In this document: in pieces, positions 40,091-49,185 of the stretch
Layout of the letters: every line of letters starts with the position of its first letter
How positions within the stretch are numbered: the stretch's first letter is position 1
DNA from: Synchiropus splendidus
Lineage: Eukaryota; Chordata; Actinopteri; Syngnathiformes; Callionymidae
Reading direction: 5' to 3'
Length of the DNA stretch: 64,000 nt
Assembly (NCBI RefSeq): GCF_027744825.2
Contig: NW_026527057.1
Location: forward strand, 868,001 to 932,000
Position numbers and translations under genes: made by a program
The notes under the pieces: generated by a model
The model's input: only the letters and a program-made list of their open reading frames with translations
Databases searched by the model: none
What the model was told of the DNA's origin: nothing

Positions 40091-43000
40091 ATGGAAATGA
40101 GCAAAGAGGTTGTGCCAAAAAGTGGTGGAGCTCTTAAAAGAAGAGCTTCCATAGCTGAGTCTGAGGTTGTGACTGCTCCCCCTGATATGTGGGTGCTGAG
40201 GTCTTTTCTGATAATCGATACACGATTAGAAAACCAGGAATTTTGGGACATCTTGCCACCCGGCTCGTATACGCTTCTGAACCCACGAAGATGTCCGAGA
40301 CCAACCGATGGTGCGGGGGTGGCTCGTTGGGTGAAAGAAAAATTTGGTGAACAAGTCGAGAAGTTTGATCAAGAATACTCTGAGAACTGGGACCCAGGCG
40401 AGGCACGTCCTTTGGACACAGGGGAGTCGAAGTTACAAACGATATCAATGGCTCATTACTTGCCATATGACGACAAGAACCACGAGGGCTCCTTTCGGAT
40501 GCTTTCAGAAACTTATTACAACTCCTTGAGCCATGCTAAAACGGAAGCTGTCATAATTCCTGTCTTCGGAACCGGGGTGTTTAATTACCCCCTCGAGAAG
40601 GCAGTGCAAACTTGTCTTGAACATGCTCAACATTGGGTGAACTATAACTTTGAATCCGCCCGAATGGTGATCCTCTTGGCCTCCGAGGCTGGGCTACGGC
40701 AGGAAATCATCAAACAACTGGTAGAGAGGAATAAGGTGTATCCGGTGAAAGTTCAGGATTATGCAGCGACTCACGGTTGTCCGCTTGACGCAACCTTGAT
40801 TGATGGTTTAATGAAGAAGCCCAAAGTGAGCAAGTTGTATAAGGAGTCTACCCATGACCATGACGCAGGGAGTATTACTGAAAGTTTTGCAAGTCAATAC
40901 CAGCACTACCCAAGCCCTGCTAGGCCGGGGATTTATCCCCGAGGTGAACTCCAAAATGTTCAATCGATGTACCAAGCAACTGGTACACTGCCCCTGACAA
41001 ATAAGGGACCACTGGACACTGCGTTACAAGAGATAGTCAAACTTCCGTCTGCGCCACCCGCCTATGAAGCTGACCCAGCTCTTAGGGACCATAGCTATGC
41101 CACGCCAGCGAGGGTCCGCTTTTTTGATTCGTCAGAAAATGACCCCGATGATGGAGAATCCCTGAGCCTGAGTGAAACTGACAGAGAAGTCATTGCAAGA
41201 AGTTTAGAGAGGATGTCAGAGCAACTTAGTGCAATAACACGGCAAATAGGAAGCCAACAAGATCAGCTCGACAGGAGTTTGAGTCAGGGAGGATTAGGAT
41301 GCACTCTAGGTTCCCAGGGAAATCGCCCGCATGCTATACAACCACTCAATCCCTCTAATGGCTCCATAGGGGCCTTGGATCTCAACGCCTCGGAAAACCC
41401 TGATGTCAGAGACCCAGGATCGAGTGAGCCGGCCTTGGGTGAAATCCCAGTCATTAGAATGGATAATGGATCCATGTTTGTCATTTTACACACTTCAACG
41501 GCCAAATATAAGCCAAATGGGGACAATGTAGTAATCCCCACAAGGAAGTGGAATGGACTGGAGGAAGTGAAGGCATTCACTCCGTGGAGAAAGAAAATTG
41601 GTAAAAGGGACTTCAATCACCATCTCTCACTTTTGGGAGAAGAGGTTCGTGATCGAAATTACCGAGCTCTGGAACAGGTCCATCAGTTAGATTTTACTGA
41701 GTGCGAGGACTCCCCCGTAGCCGCCGTTTATGTGACGCCACTGGTGCATTCGCGTTCTGTAGAAGGGCAGATACACGCTGGAGCCAGTAAAATTGCTCGG
41801 CTTGAGTTGTCTAAGGTGACCCTTGACCTTAATCCCCCCGAATCATTGGGAGTCCTCACAAATGCACAGCTAGCACGGTGGGTGACCGCCACCTATGCGA
41901 CGCTGACCTCATTAGGTTACTTTGAGACAGTTACGTGTCTGATAGGGGACCGACAACTAGCAAAGACACTATACGACACAGTGTTACTTTTGAAGCAGGA
42001 TAAATTTGCAAAGTATTTGGAAAATTCCCCTCAGCTACAACGTGGCCTGGAGGATGAGGAGCACAGAGAGCCAGAGGAACCTCGGGTCCCCTTTCGACCC
42101 TCCTCTGCGTCTACACCACGTCCCCCAACCCCCCTACCTAGATCTCCGCGGGTTGAACAATCACCTTCACCCCCCACTGACCGTCAACCCACCCGAATGG
42201 TACAAGCAAGAAATTCTAGAGGGCGAAAGATAACGTGGGGAGAATATGATGCCACCAAATGGCCGTGCGACCCCGATGAGGAAGGATTAAGAGAACGCCC
42301 TACGGCTCATGCTTATGATCCAGTTGTACACCAGCAACCTCCGGAGCCAGATTGGAACAAAGAAATAATCACACCTCAATGGTTTCCTCATGATAGGAAG
42401 GAAAGGGCCCGGAGAATGCGATCTCCCTCCTCTGAGGAAATAGGTGGATGGCAGGGAGTGTCTAGGTCCTTTAAACAAGCATATCTTGCACGTGGATATG
42501 ATGCTCATCGCAATTCCTTAACAGATATCTACTCCCACATGCCCAGGGCCACCCGCTTGCCGACAGACTCATGGGAGAGACGGTCTCCATGCCCCTCAGA
42601 TTCCGACGACCAGAGTGACGATGACTCTGGCAGTGATAGTGACCCAACTCTGGGTCCGCAGCCAGACCCCCCAACTCCTTCAAGACAGGGTAGCAGGATG
42701 GCCTCCACAGGAAGGATAGGACGACAGCGTACTCAGCTGGCGGTCTCAATCCTTGCAGGGGGCCCCCCACCAGAGCCCAGACAAAACACTGACGTTAGAG
42801 TGTCAAATAAAATTACTGTAGCAGACCTGTGTAAGGCACTCCCGAAAAGGAAAGATAAGGAGTCCAACTGCGAATACGTTAGAAGGTTGAATAAGGAATT
42901 GTCTCCATCTCAAATGGCTGACCCGGTTATTAGTAAATACGTCTCCAAAGGGAACGGGCTAGACTTGGTTCAAGGTCAGACATTAATGGATTTGCTGTCC

Positions 43001-43744
43001 TCTGATATGGCTACTCTGCTCACAAGCCAAGTGGAGGCAACCATTCGAGATCTGGTTGATAAAGTGAATAAAGGAGAGATGTCCCTTCTGCAAGCTTATT
43101 CCATACTGGCAGATGAAGGGGCTGATGAGTCGCAGGTCAAACATTTCCTGGTACAGATTAACTGCCCTGATCAGGCCAAATTGGTTCTGGAGTTCCTCCA
43201 AGCGAAGGGACTGGATGCAAAGACTGAGGTTATCTCCCGCCACAGCTCTGTGATGGCTGTTAGAAGAGCCCTCAGAAAAGAAAAAGAGAGACCTGATGTT
43301 CCCGAGGCTCGACCGTCAAAAAACGAGCAGAGGGGGAAGTCTCTTCCCCCTTTCGGAAAAGTAACGGCAAAACCCCAATACGGCCCGGCTCGCACTCAAT
43401 CTACCTTTCCACCGAGAAAGGATCGAAATCAGCAAGACATCAGGCCCAATGGACAGGGTGGGGCCAAGCGCCCTCCATTCAACAAGAACGTGAATGGCTC
43501 AGCCTCGAATGCCCCCAGACAGCCTCATTGGAGGCAGGATCGTGCCGACAATCGATCCCAAGCAAAAGGCCAGGATCGTCCCCGTTCAAAACCCGTGTCC
43601 GAGGAAGAATGGAAGGCGATGACCCAAGAGCAGAGGGAAGCAGTAATACTTGCAGCGGCCCGACGAAACCAGGATATGGGAAGAGATCTGACCGCAGCCC
43701 AGAGGAGAGTGCTAGAAAAGCACGAGCCCAAAACCCAACAATGA
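40091..43744 (+). CDS. gag: Gag polyprotein with N-terminal macro domain
   Basis: This is the structural polyprotein of 1217 codons, about twice the usual Gag length. Residues about 35-215 read as a macro domain: a GAGVA glycine loop (74-78), a G-x-A..T-G..L....AHYLP stretch (about 103-125), and the signature PVFGTGVFNYP (157-167) before a helix. Residues 319-325 (PSAPPAY) overlap two late-budding motifs, PSAP and PPAY. A short heptad-like region follows at about 375-400. Residues about 905-1060 are helical and capsid-like, and about 1075-1170 are basic and rich in R, K, G, N and Q, nucleocapsid-like, with no CCHC zinc knuckle. The ATG at 40091 has A at -3 and G at +4. It is uninterrupted. 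The stop at 43742 overlaps the pol ATG. Gag identity is by position and architecture; the capsid itself has no motif I can confirm by eye. Confidence 0.88.
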   Translation: MEMSKEVVPKSGGALKRRASIAESEVVTAPPDMWVLRSFLIIDTRLENQEFWDILPPGSYTLLNPRRCPRPTDGAGVARWVKEKFGEQVEKFDQEYSENWDPGEARPLDTGESKLQTISMAHYLPYDDKNHEGSFRMLSETYYNSLSHAKTEAVIIPVFGTGVFNYPLEKAVQTCLEHAQHWVNYNFESARMVILLASEAGLRQEIIKQLVERNKVYPVKVQDYAATHGCPLDATLIDGLMKKPKVSKLYKESTHDHDAGSITESFASQYQHYPSPARPGIYPRGELQNVQSMYQATGTLPLTNKGPLDTALQEIVKLPSAPPAYEADPALRDHSYATPARVRFFDSSENDPDDGESLSLSETDREVIARSLERMSEQLSAITRQIGSQQDQLDRSLSQGGLGCTLGSQGNRPHAIQPLNPSNGSIGALDLNASENPDVRDPGSSEPALGEIPVIRMDNGSMFVILHTSTAKYKPNGDNVVIPTRKWNGLEEVKAFTPWRKKIGKRDFNHHLSLLGEEVRDRNYRALEQVHQLDFTECEDSPVAAVYVTPLVHSRSVEGQIHAGASKIARLELSKVTLDLNPPESLGVLTNAQLARWVTATYATLTSLGYFETVTCLIGDRQLAKTLYDTVLLLKQDKFAKYLENSPQLQRGLEDEEHREPEEPRVPFRPSSASTPRPPTPLPRSPRVEQSPSPPTDRQPTRMVQARNSRGRKITWGEYDATKWPCDPDEEGLRERPTAHAYDPVVHQQPPEPDWNKEIITPQWFPHDRKERARRMRSPSSEEIGGWQGVSRSFKQAYLARGYDAHRNSLTDIYSHMPRATRLPTDSWERRSPCPSDSDDQSDDDSGSDSDPTLGPQPDPPTPSRQGSRMASTGRIGRQRTQLAVSILAGGPPPEPRQNTDVRVSNKITVADLCKALPKRKDKESNCEYVRRLNKELSPSQMADPVISKYVSKGNGLDLVQGQTLMDLLSSDMATLLTSQVEATIRDLVDKVNKGEMSLLQAYSILADEGADESQVKHFLVQINCPDQAKLVLEFLQAKGLDAKTEVISRHSSVMAVRRALRKEKERPDVPEARPSKNEQRGKSLPPFGKVTAKPQYGPARTQSTFPPRKDRNQQDIRPNGQGGAKRPPFNKNVNGSASNAPRQPHWRQDRADNRSQAKGQDRPRSKPVSEEEWKAMTQEQREAVILAAARRNQDMGRDLTAAQRRVLEKHEPKTQQ

Positions 43745-46700
43745 GGCCCTATAAAGTGCAGATTTGGGTTAAAAATCAAAAAAGAGATTGTTACTATGAC
43801 ACTGGAACAGACATATCCATATTGCCAAAGGAGTGGTTAGATGAAGAACTCGATCAGAAGGTGCTAGTAAAATTGGCTAATGGAGATGTTACTATGTTGG
43901 CTCTAGGAAGATTTAATGGTAAAATGGTGGCAATAGGGCCGAACCCTTTATTGTCTCCAAATGACTCAGAATGGATTATAGACGCCCCTTCCTCAAATTG
44001 GATGAGAGAGGTTAACAGGATCACGGCCATAGAAAAATTAGTGTGTACTTCACACATAAAGGACAAGGCACGCCTAGAGAAGATCCTTTATTCTGCCGAA
44101 GTGGCCCGATTTAAAAATGATGTAGGATTAATGAAAACTGAACCATATGTCATCAGGGGTGGCCTCCCAGGTAAACAGAAGCAGTACCCATTAGGTAAAT
44201 ATGAAGATCAATTGCTAGCAGTGTTTAAAGAATTGGAACAACTAGGGGTCATCGAGAAAATTAAAGAACCACCCTGCTTAATGCCAGTACAAGCAGTACC
44301 AAAAAAGGATGGTACTGTCAGACCTGTCCATAACCTAAAAATGTTAAATGACGTGACAGTGAAAGACACTAGACAAATCATCAATCCCCGACAGACCATG
44401 TTAAAAATACGCCCGGGAGAATATAACTCCAGTATTGACCTAGCGAATGGATTCTGGTCCGTACCACTGGCCGAGGAAAGCAGGCCGAAAACCTGTTTTA
44501 TGATTAAAGGACAAGGCTACATGTGGACTAGGCTTCCCCAAGGATTTGTGAATTCCCCTAACGCATTTCAGGAACGTATGGAGAAACTGTTGCAAGACTT
44601 GCCAGTCACGTGTTATATAGACGACATATTCATCTCCACGGAGACCGAAGAAGAACATCTCGAACTTTTGGAAGAAGTAATCCGGAGACTGAAGGACCAT
44701 GGAATGAAAATTGGAATCGCCAAATGTGAGATAGGAGTACCTCAAGTCAAATATCTGGGTGTCCTAGTCACTAAGCATGCGATAACTTCCACTGACGACT
44801 ATCTCCAAAATCTGCACCCTACTACGCTTAAAGAGCTAGAGAAATGTTTAGGAAAATTGGGGTGGCTACGAAGTATGATCCCTTATTATTCCACCTTAGC
44901 GAGACCTGTCGAGATGATCAAAAATAAGGTCAGGACATTCGACAAACGATCCCTAAAGTTAATAGAACATGATAGAATGCTAACGCCAGAAGAAATTGAA
45001 ACCTGGAACTGCCTAATACAACAAATTCTCACGGATGGGGTGAAACTTGCTCCGTTCCGAGATGGACAAAATATCTCTGTAAAAGTGTTAGAGGAAAAGG
45101 AAAATGGTGGATGCGCGGCAGTCTACGAGGAAAGCAGTGACACACCAATTTGTTACGTATCTGTCAGGTATTCACCCACTGAGAGTCGATTTGCCCCAGC
45201 AGAAAGAGAACTCAGGTTGTTATGGAAAGTTTACACGGAACTGGCTTCCAACTTAGGCCAGGTCTATGTAAAATGTACAGTACAGAATGACCTCACTAAA
45301 GAAATGGTCAAAGATACGGTGGAATTCGCTAAAGCTTATGCCTCTAGATGGGGAAAGTGGAAGCAGATGCTCTTGGATCCGAATTGGTCATTTATAATGG
45401 CCAAGTCTAAGCAGCAGCCAAAAAATCCTGCAATATCCCAACCGGATTATACAGGAATATACACCCTTTTTACTGATGGAAGTAAAACTGCACAAGACCC
45501 CGAGGGATATTGGGGTTTTGTGCTTTACAAACGAGATAAACCTCTGTATAAAGAAAAAGGAAGAATGGGCAAGACAGCACAGGAGGCCGAGTTACAGGCA
45601 GTTGTCAGCGGACTGCAGTATGTAAAGAAGAAGGGAATAAAATCCTTACGAATTGTGACTGACAGTTGGTATGTGTCGGAAGGACTGAAAGATAACCTTA
45701 AATACTGGCAGCAGCGAGACTTCCAGAATTACAAAGGAAAAGAGTTGGAACATCGTGACCTATGGATAGTGGTGAACCAATTGCTACAACACATAAAACT
45801 TTGGGTGACCCATGTCAATAGTCACACAGGAATCCAGGATTTTGATCACATGGGAAATGACGTGGTTGACAAACTAGTGCAGACTAGGGCGGTTGTGGTA
45901 GGCACTTTGATTTTTCCTGATAAATGGAAGAATGACCAAGGGAAGCTTGTCATTCCTCAGGAAGAAAGGCTGGATTATGTCCGGCATATTCATCGTGCTT
46001 TGTTACATGTCGGAAATGAGAGAACGCGAAGATGGATGGTTGATAACGGGATTGAGGCCGGTCCTCTCAAAGACACCATATCTCTAGTTAGACATGACTG
46101 CGAGATATGCATGGAGAAGGGATTGTTACCTCCTATTGCTTATCAGGAAGGAAAAATTGCTGAAGAGTTCCCGGGCATTTCCGCGTCTATGGATGTAGGG
46201 GTCCTGGGGAGTCACTATGGCATATATAAAAAATTCCTGGTGATAGCTGACAATGGGGGAGGACACACTCGAGTCTACCCCATTAAGAAAGAAACCACAA
46301 AGACAGCTAAAGAGTGTGTAATGTCATTTATTCAGGGGAATCCAGTCAAAACCCTCAGATCGGATAATGCCGCCATGTTTACTTCCAAGCACTTTCGTTC
46401 ATGGTTGGAGCAGGAAGGGATACGACATGTCTTATCCATCCCGCATCAATCCAACACTAACGGAGTCGCGGAACGTGCAGTGCGCGCGGCAAAATCACAA
46501 ATACTACTGTATAAGCACAGATGGCACTTACCTGAAAACCTCTTTGCCATTAACCAGCAACTCAGTCTCCCCAAGTTACGGGGCTCTACCCCTGCCCACT
46601 CTCACGAGCCCTCTGTATCGTTACAGGTGGGAAGTGAGGTGTGGATACTCGCCACCGGAAAATCTACCACAATAGTAAAAGTCGAAGGGAACGTACTTAC

Positions 46701-46770
46701 GGGTAAAGATGGCCACAAGTACCACCCCAAGCAACTACGACTTAAGTATAAAAATCAGGATGGAAGCTGA
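43741..46770 (+). CDS. pol: Pol polyprotein: protease, reverse transcriptase, RNase H, integrase
   Basis: Pol has 1009 codons from the ATG at 43741, which overlaps the gag stop as ATGA. The frame is open upstream to 43528, within gag. Protease: active site DTG at 20-22. Reverse transcriptase: D233 in SIDLANGFW, LPQGF at 265-269 and YIDD at 292-295. A connection (tether) region with FAPAERELRLLW lies near 485-497. RNase H: D579, E617, D641 and D707/D710, with the HVNSH motif. Integrase: zinc site H751/H756 with C787/C790; catalytic D818, D875 and E911 (35 residues between the last two); an SH3-like C-terminal domain ends near 1000. All catalytic residues are present and there is no stop or frameshift. 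No dUTPase is seen. Translation is probably from its own ATG (spliced mRNA or termination-reinitiation). I found no in-frame slippery heptamer in the overlap. Confidence 0.97.
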   Translation: MRPYKVQIWVKNQKRDCYYDTGTDISILPKEWLDEELDQKVLVKLANGDVTMLALGRFNGKMVAIGPNPLLSPNDSEWIIDAPSSNWMREVNRITAIEKLVCTSHIKDKARLEKILYSAEVARFKNDVGLMKTEPYVIRGGLPGKQKQYPLGKYEDQLLAVFKELEQLGVIEKIKEPPCLMPVQAVPKKDGTVRPVHNLKMLNDVTVKDTRQIINPRQTMLKIRPGEYNSSIDLANGFWSVPLAEESRPKTCFMIKGQGYMWTRLPQGFVNSPNAFQERMEKLLQDLPVTCYIDDIFISTETEEEHLELLEEVIRRLKDHGMKIGIAKCEIGVPQVKYLGVLVTKHAITSTDDYLQNLHPTTLKELEKCLGKLGWLRSMIPYYSTLARPVEMIKNKVRTFDKRSLKLIEHDRMLTPEEIETWNCLIQQILTDGVKLAPFRDGQNISVKVLEEKENGGCAAVYEESSDTPICYVSVRYSPTESRFAPAERELRLLWKVYTELASNLGQVYVKCTVQNDLTKEMVKDTVEFAKAYASRWGKWKQMLLDPNWSFIMAKSKQQPKNPAISQPDYTGIYTLFTDGSKTAQDPEGYWGFVLYKRDKPLYKEKGRMGKTAQEAELQAVVSGLQYVKKKGIKSLRIVTDSWYVSEGLKDNLKYWQQRDFQNYKGKELEHRDLWIVVNQLLQHIKLWVTHVNSHTGIQDFDHMGNDVVDKLVQTRAVVVGTLIFPDKWKNDQGKLVIPQEERLDYVRHIHRALLHVGNERTRRWMVDNGIEAGPLKDTISLVRHDCEICMEKGLLPPIAYQEGKIAEEFPGISASMDVGVLGSHYGIYKKFLVIADNGGGHTRVYPIKKETTKTAKECVMSFIQGNPVKTLRSDNAAMFTSKHFRSWLEQEGIRHVLSIPHQSNTNGVAERAVRAAKSQILLYKHRWHLPENLFAINQQLSLPKLRGSTPAHSHEPSVSLQVGSEVWILATGKSTTIVKVEGNVLTGKDGHKYHPKQLRLKYKNQDGS

Positions 46771-47827
46771 CCGAGACCATGTGCCAGGTTGGGTTCAGGG
46801 GGTTGGGGAGGACTATGTGAAGATGCTCCCCGACCGAGTCTTCCCAAATAATGGCCTTTTGGTCATGGCCTGGGATGGTGTTAATCATTCCTGGAAAAAA
46901 GGGATTGTTATGCCCTATACTCACCCCACCACCAGTGTTAGTTGGTCTAACTATGAGCCTGGTGACTGTGTCCTTTGTGCTGCGCCTGTTTTTGCCCTCA
47001 TTTGGTCTGGAGATGCAAAGTACAAGCATGAGCACCGTCCTAAGCGAGCGGAAGTGGGCGCTGAACACTTGATGTGCGGGATCGAATTAATGGGGTCTGC
47101 CCCCTTCACGTTTTGCAAATGCTGCTGGGACTCGTGGGGATGTCGATATCAAATACTACGCAAAGACACCCATTGTGGGCCATGCACCTGTGGCCGACGT
47201 AACGGGGTTTGGAATGTGTGCGATACTGGCATCCCCAGGGATACCACCATGAAGTGGGAAGACTTTCTCCCTTGGAAGTGGGAGGATGGCTTGCGTTTGT
47301 CTGGAGATGGAAGCCTATCCTTGCCAGGCTATAGCCAGAGAGATTGGGAATCCACCTCCATGGGAAGGTGGTGGACCGAGCAAATATGGCCCCAAGATAG
47401 AGTGGCTAAGGGGAAAATATTCTGCCCAGACGTGTACAACTACCCGCATTTAACCAACAATAAGAGGATTTTTACAACTTCTGGAACCTTGCCCAGGCAT
47501 GCTAAGGAGGTACAGGAAGCCAGGGTCTCCACTATTGAACGTAACCTTATTCTTGTTACTGAATGCGGCCCACGCGTAGTGTCTGGGACCGCCCATGTCC
47601 TTATCTTGTTCACTGGCTTCATATGGTGCCCGTTGGGGGTCTTCATAGAAGTTGACACAAAGGACTTGATGATACTGACTAATGTCTCGCTCCCGGTCAG
47701 ACCTGTAGCAAGGACAAAGGTGGCTGGATGGTGGTCAGCCTGGCTGAGGAGGAGAGCTAAGCTCAGCCGTACTGGATTTACTGAAGCTGTCTTGGATCAT
47801 GAGATGCCAGGCAGCACGTTTTTGTAG
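46709..47827 (+). CDS. Cys/Trp-rich accessory protein ORF, unknown function
   Basis: The open frame of 372 codons overlaps the end of pol by 62 nt in another frame; a second ATG at 46760 (codon 18) overlaps pol by only 11 nt and may be the true start. There is no signal peptide. A cysteine cluster at residues 123-171 (C123, C136, C138, C139, C145, C156, C159, C161, C171) could bind zinc or form disulphides. It is rich in tryptophan, with a hydrophobic stretch near 300-320. Residues 77-99 (VSWSNYEPGDCVLCAAPVF...) align without gaps to residues 109-131 of the 663-codon ORF at 50342, sharing V, W, S, L, A, P and F, and a C-x-E-L...FTF pattern follows in both, suggesting distant paralogy. The position after pol would suit a spliced accessory gene or a divergent envelope; I favour accessory because no surface-glycoprotein architecture is visible. 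Confidence 0.6.
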   Translation: MATSTTPSNYDLSIKIRMEADRDHVPGWVQGVGEDYVKMLPDRVFPNNGLLVMAWDGVNHSWKKGIVMPYTHPTTSVSWSNYEPGDCVLCAAPVFALIWSGDAKYKHEHRPKRAEVGAEHLMCGIELMGSAPFTFCKCCWDSWGCRYQILRKDTHCGPCTCGRRNGVWNVCDTGIPRDTTMKWEDFLPWKWEDGLRLSGDGSLSLPGYSQRDWESTSMGRWWTEQIWPQDRVAKGKIFCPDVYNYPHLTNNKRIFTTSGTLPRHAKEVQEARVSTIERNLILVTECGPRVVSGTAHVLILFTGFIWCPLGVFIEVDTKDLMILTNVSLPVRPVARTKVAGWWSAWLRRRAKLSRTGFTEAVLDHEMPGSTFL

Positions 47828-48263
47828 CAGCACCTAGAACCATGCCTGGGAGGTGCGATTGGTCCAGAGGGGGAGAGGAATAATCCCAAGAACAGCTCGG
47901 CTATTATGAACCAATCAGGAGAGACGTCAAATATCGGGTGACTTGTTCTGGAGTGGCAGCCTTGGTGTCGTACAGTAGAGCAGGTTTCAAACCCAAGTTC
48001 ACTGCAGAGACTTGAGCAGCCAGGTCCAGACTCTGGACAACTGAGAGGGACTTCTTCCCACAAGACACATATTTACGAGCCGCAGTAACAAAGGGTTCCA
48101 AAGATGACATGACTTCAGAAAACACAAACAGCATTACAGCACTCAAAAATAGAAGGTTCAATGTTTGGTTTCATTATATCTTCTTCACTCAAATAAGCAC
48201 CAATGAGCATCTTGAACAAAATATGTGTGGGTAATGACAGTTGCATTGGTAAGTCTTATGTAG
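47828..48263. other. Region without sense coding capacity, between accessory ORF and env-like remnant
   Basis: These 436 nt have stops in all plus-strand frames. They contain a possible host-like frame on the minus strand (47904-48161) and a strong splice-donor-like GGTAAGT at 48248-48254 on the plus strand. The composition differs from the AT-rich viral sequence on either side. It may be the left part of a captured host segment. Confidence 0.4.
47904..48161 (-). pseudogene. Possible antisense fragment of a host coding sequence, unidentified
   Basis: The minus-strand frame of 85 codons (internal ATG near 48135) reads like ordinary cellular protein: balanced composition, amphipathic helices, and stretches such as AARKYVSCGKKSLSVV and LDLAAQVSAVNLGLKPALLYD. 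It opens with a hydrophobic run, MLFVFSEVM. There is no corresponding sense frame. I could not name the protein. It could be an exon captured in reverse orientation next to the p53-derived piece, or a chance open frame; the protein-like wording is the only support. Confidence 0.3.
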
Positions 48264-48520
48264 TATACCAGCAGTGTCACCCGACGTTGGAAATCGAAAA
48301 CAGTACGTTGTAGAAACTGCACCGTCTTAACCCCGGATACGAAAGAAATATCCTTGCCAATTGCAACAGATAAAAATGGCACTCAATTTGATCAAGCTCT
48401 ATGGATAAAACAAGCAATTGTCTACCTAAATATCCATGGAGCTATAGGTGGCACTTGTGAGTATGAGAAACCAAAACTTGATAGTCAGGAAGTGAAGAGT
48501 CAGGTGACCGTCAAGACACT
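48264..48520 (+). pseudogene. Env-like or other viral coding remnant upstream of the host insertion
   Basis: The plus frame is open from 48264 to the stop at 48600-48602; its coherent part ends near 48520, where TP53-derived sequence begins in a different frame. It has an N-x-T site in RCRNCTVLTP, an acidic/basic soluble stretch, and a helix-like DQALWIKQAIVYLNIHG segment. It fits an ectodomain piece of a viral glycoprotein only by position. It lacks a start, and its continuation is broken by the host-derived segment. Confidence 0.35.
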
Positions 48521-48733
48521 AAAACGGAGCACGTGGCAGAGGTGGTCCGCCGCTGCCCCCACCACCAAGATGAGGACGCTGCAGAAAACAGCAGCCACTT
48601 GATTCGGCTCGAGGGCAGCCAACTGGCACTATATTATGAAGACCCCAACACGAAGAGGCATAGTGTGACTGTGCGGTATGAACCGCCTCAGCTTGGCTCT
48701 CGCCATACGACCATTTTGCTGTCATACATGTGC
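48521..48733 (+). pseudogene. tp53-like: Captured TP53 DNA-binding-domain fragment
   Basis: About 71 codons match the central part of the vertebrate p53 core domain, equivalent to about human residues 165-238: [15 protein letters not shown], then [32 protein letters not shown] (split here by family knowledge) and TTILLSYMC. It retains the zinc ligands of the RRCPHH loop and ends exactly at the next zinc cysteine, so it lacks the second half of the domain including the DNA-contact loops. It favours p53 over p63/p73, which have a different RCP-x-H loop. In vertebrate TP53 this stretch spans parts of three exons (5-7 in human numbering), yet no intron is present, so it was copied from mRNA. The wording is teleost-like. 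It cannot act as a sequence-specific DNA binder by itself. Confidence 0.85.
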
Positions 48734-49145
48734 ATCAGACCTCATGCTCACTCTCAAGGGGCCAACATGTATTTGGAAAAAGCCGGGGAGTTGAAGCTGC
48801 TGCTGGCGGAGAAGGAGCAGGCCTCTGGGTCGGTGCACTGCTTCAGCAAAGACGACGGGGCTCTGTTTGTGGAGGCTGTTCCCCAGACCGACATCAGCCG
48901 GAGGATCACTGCTTTCCAGTATGAGCTGGTCCCCAGTCAGGGTCCTGGCGTGCACATGTACACACGCCTGCACTCAGGTCCAGATATGAAGACCAAGGTA
49001 TCGGCTACAAAAGTACCTGAGGGGGAAGCGAATAAGGAAAACCTCAGGATTAAATTTATGACCTTAATATGGTTGTTCGGCACCATCATAATAATATATG
49101 AATCACTTAATTTTAAAATTACCTACTTCTCCAACAGAGAAGATT

Positions 49146-49185
<40 letters not shown>

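Noticed and set aside
42006..42770. Alternative-frame and antisense ORFs within gag, pol and the last ORF
   Set aside because: They are shorter than the genes they lie in, lack recognisable domains and are expected by chance in long coding regions.
43528..43744. Programmed -1 frameshift between gag and pol
   Set aside because: The frames would allow it, but runs such as CCCAAAA near the gag end are not in the required reading phase and no stable downstream structure stood out; the ATGA overlap is a simpler explanation.
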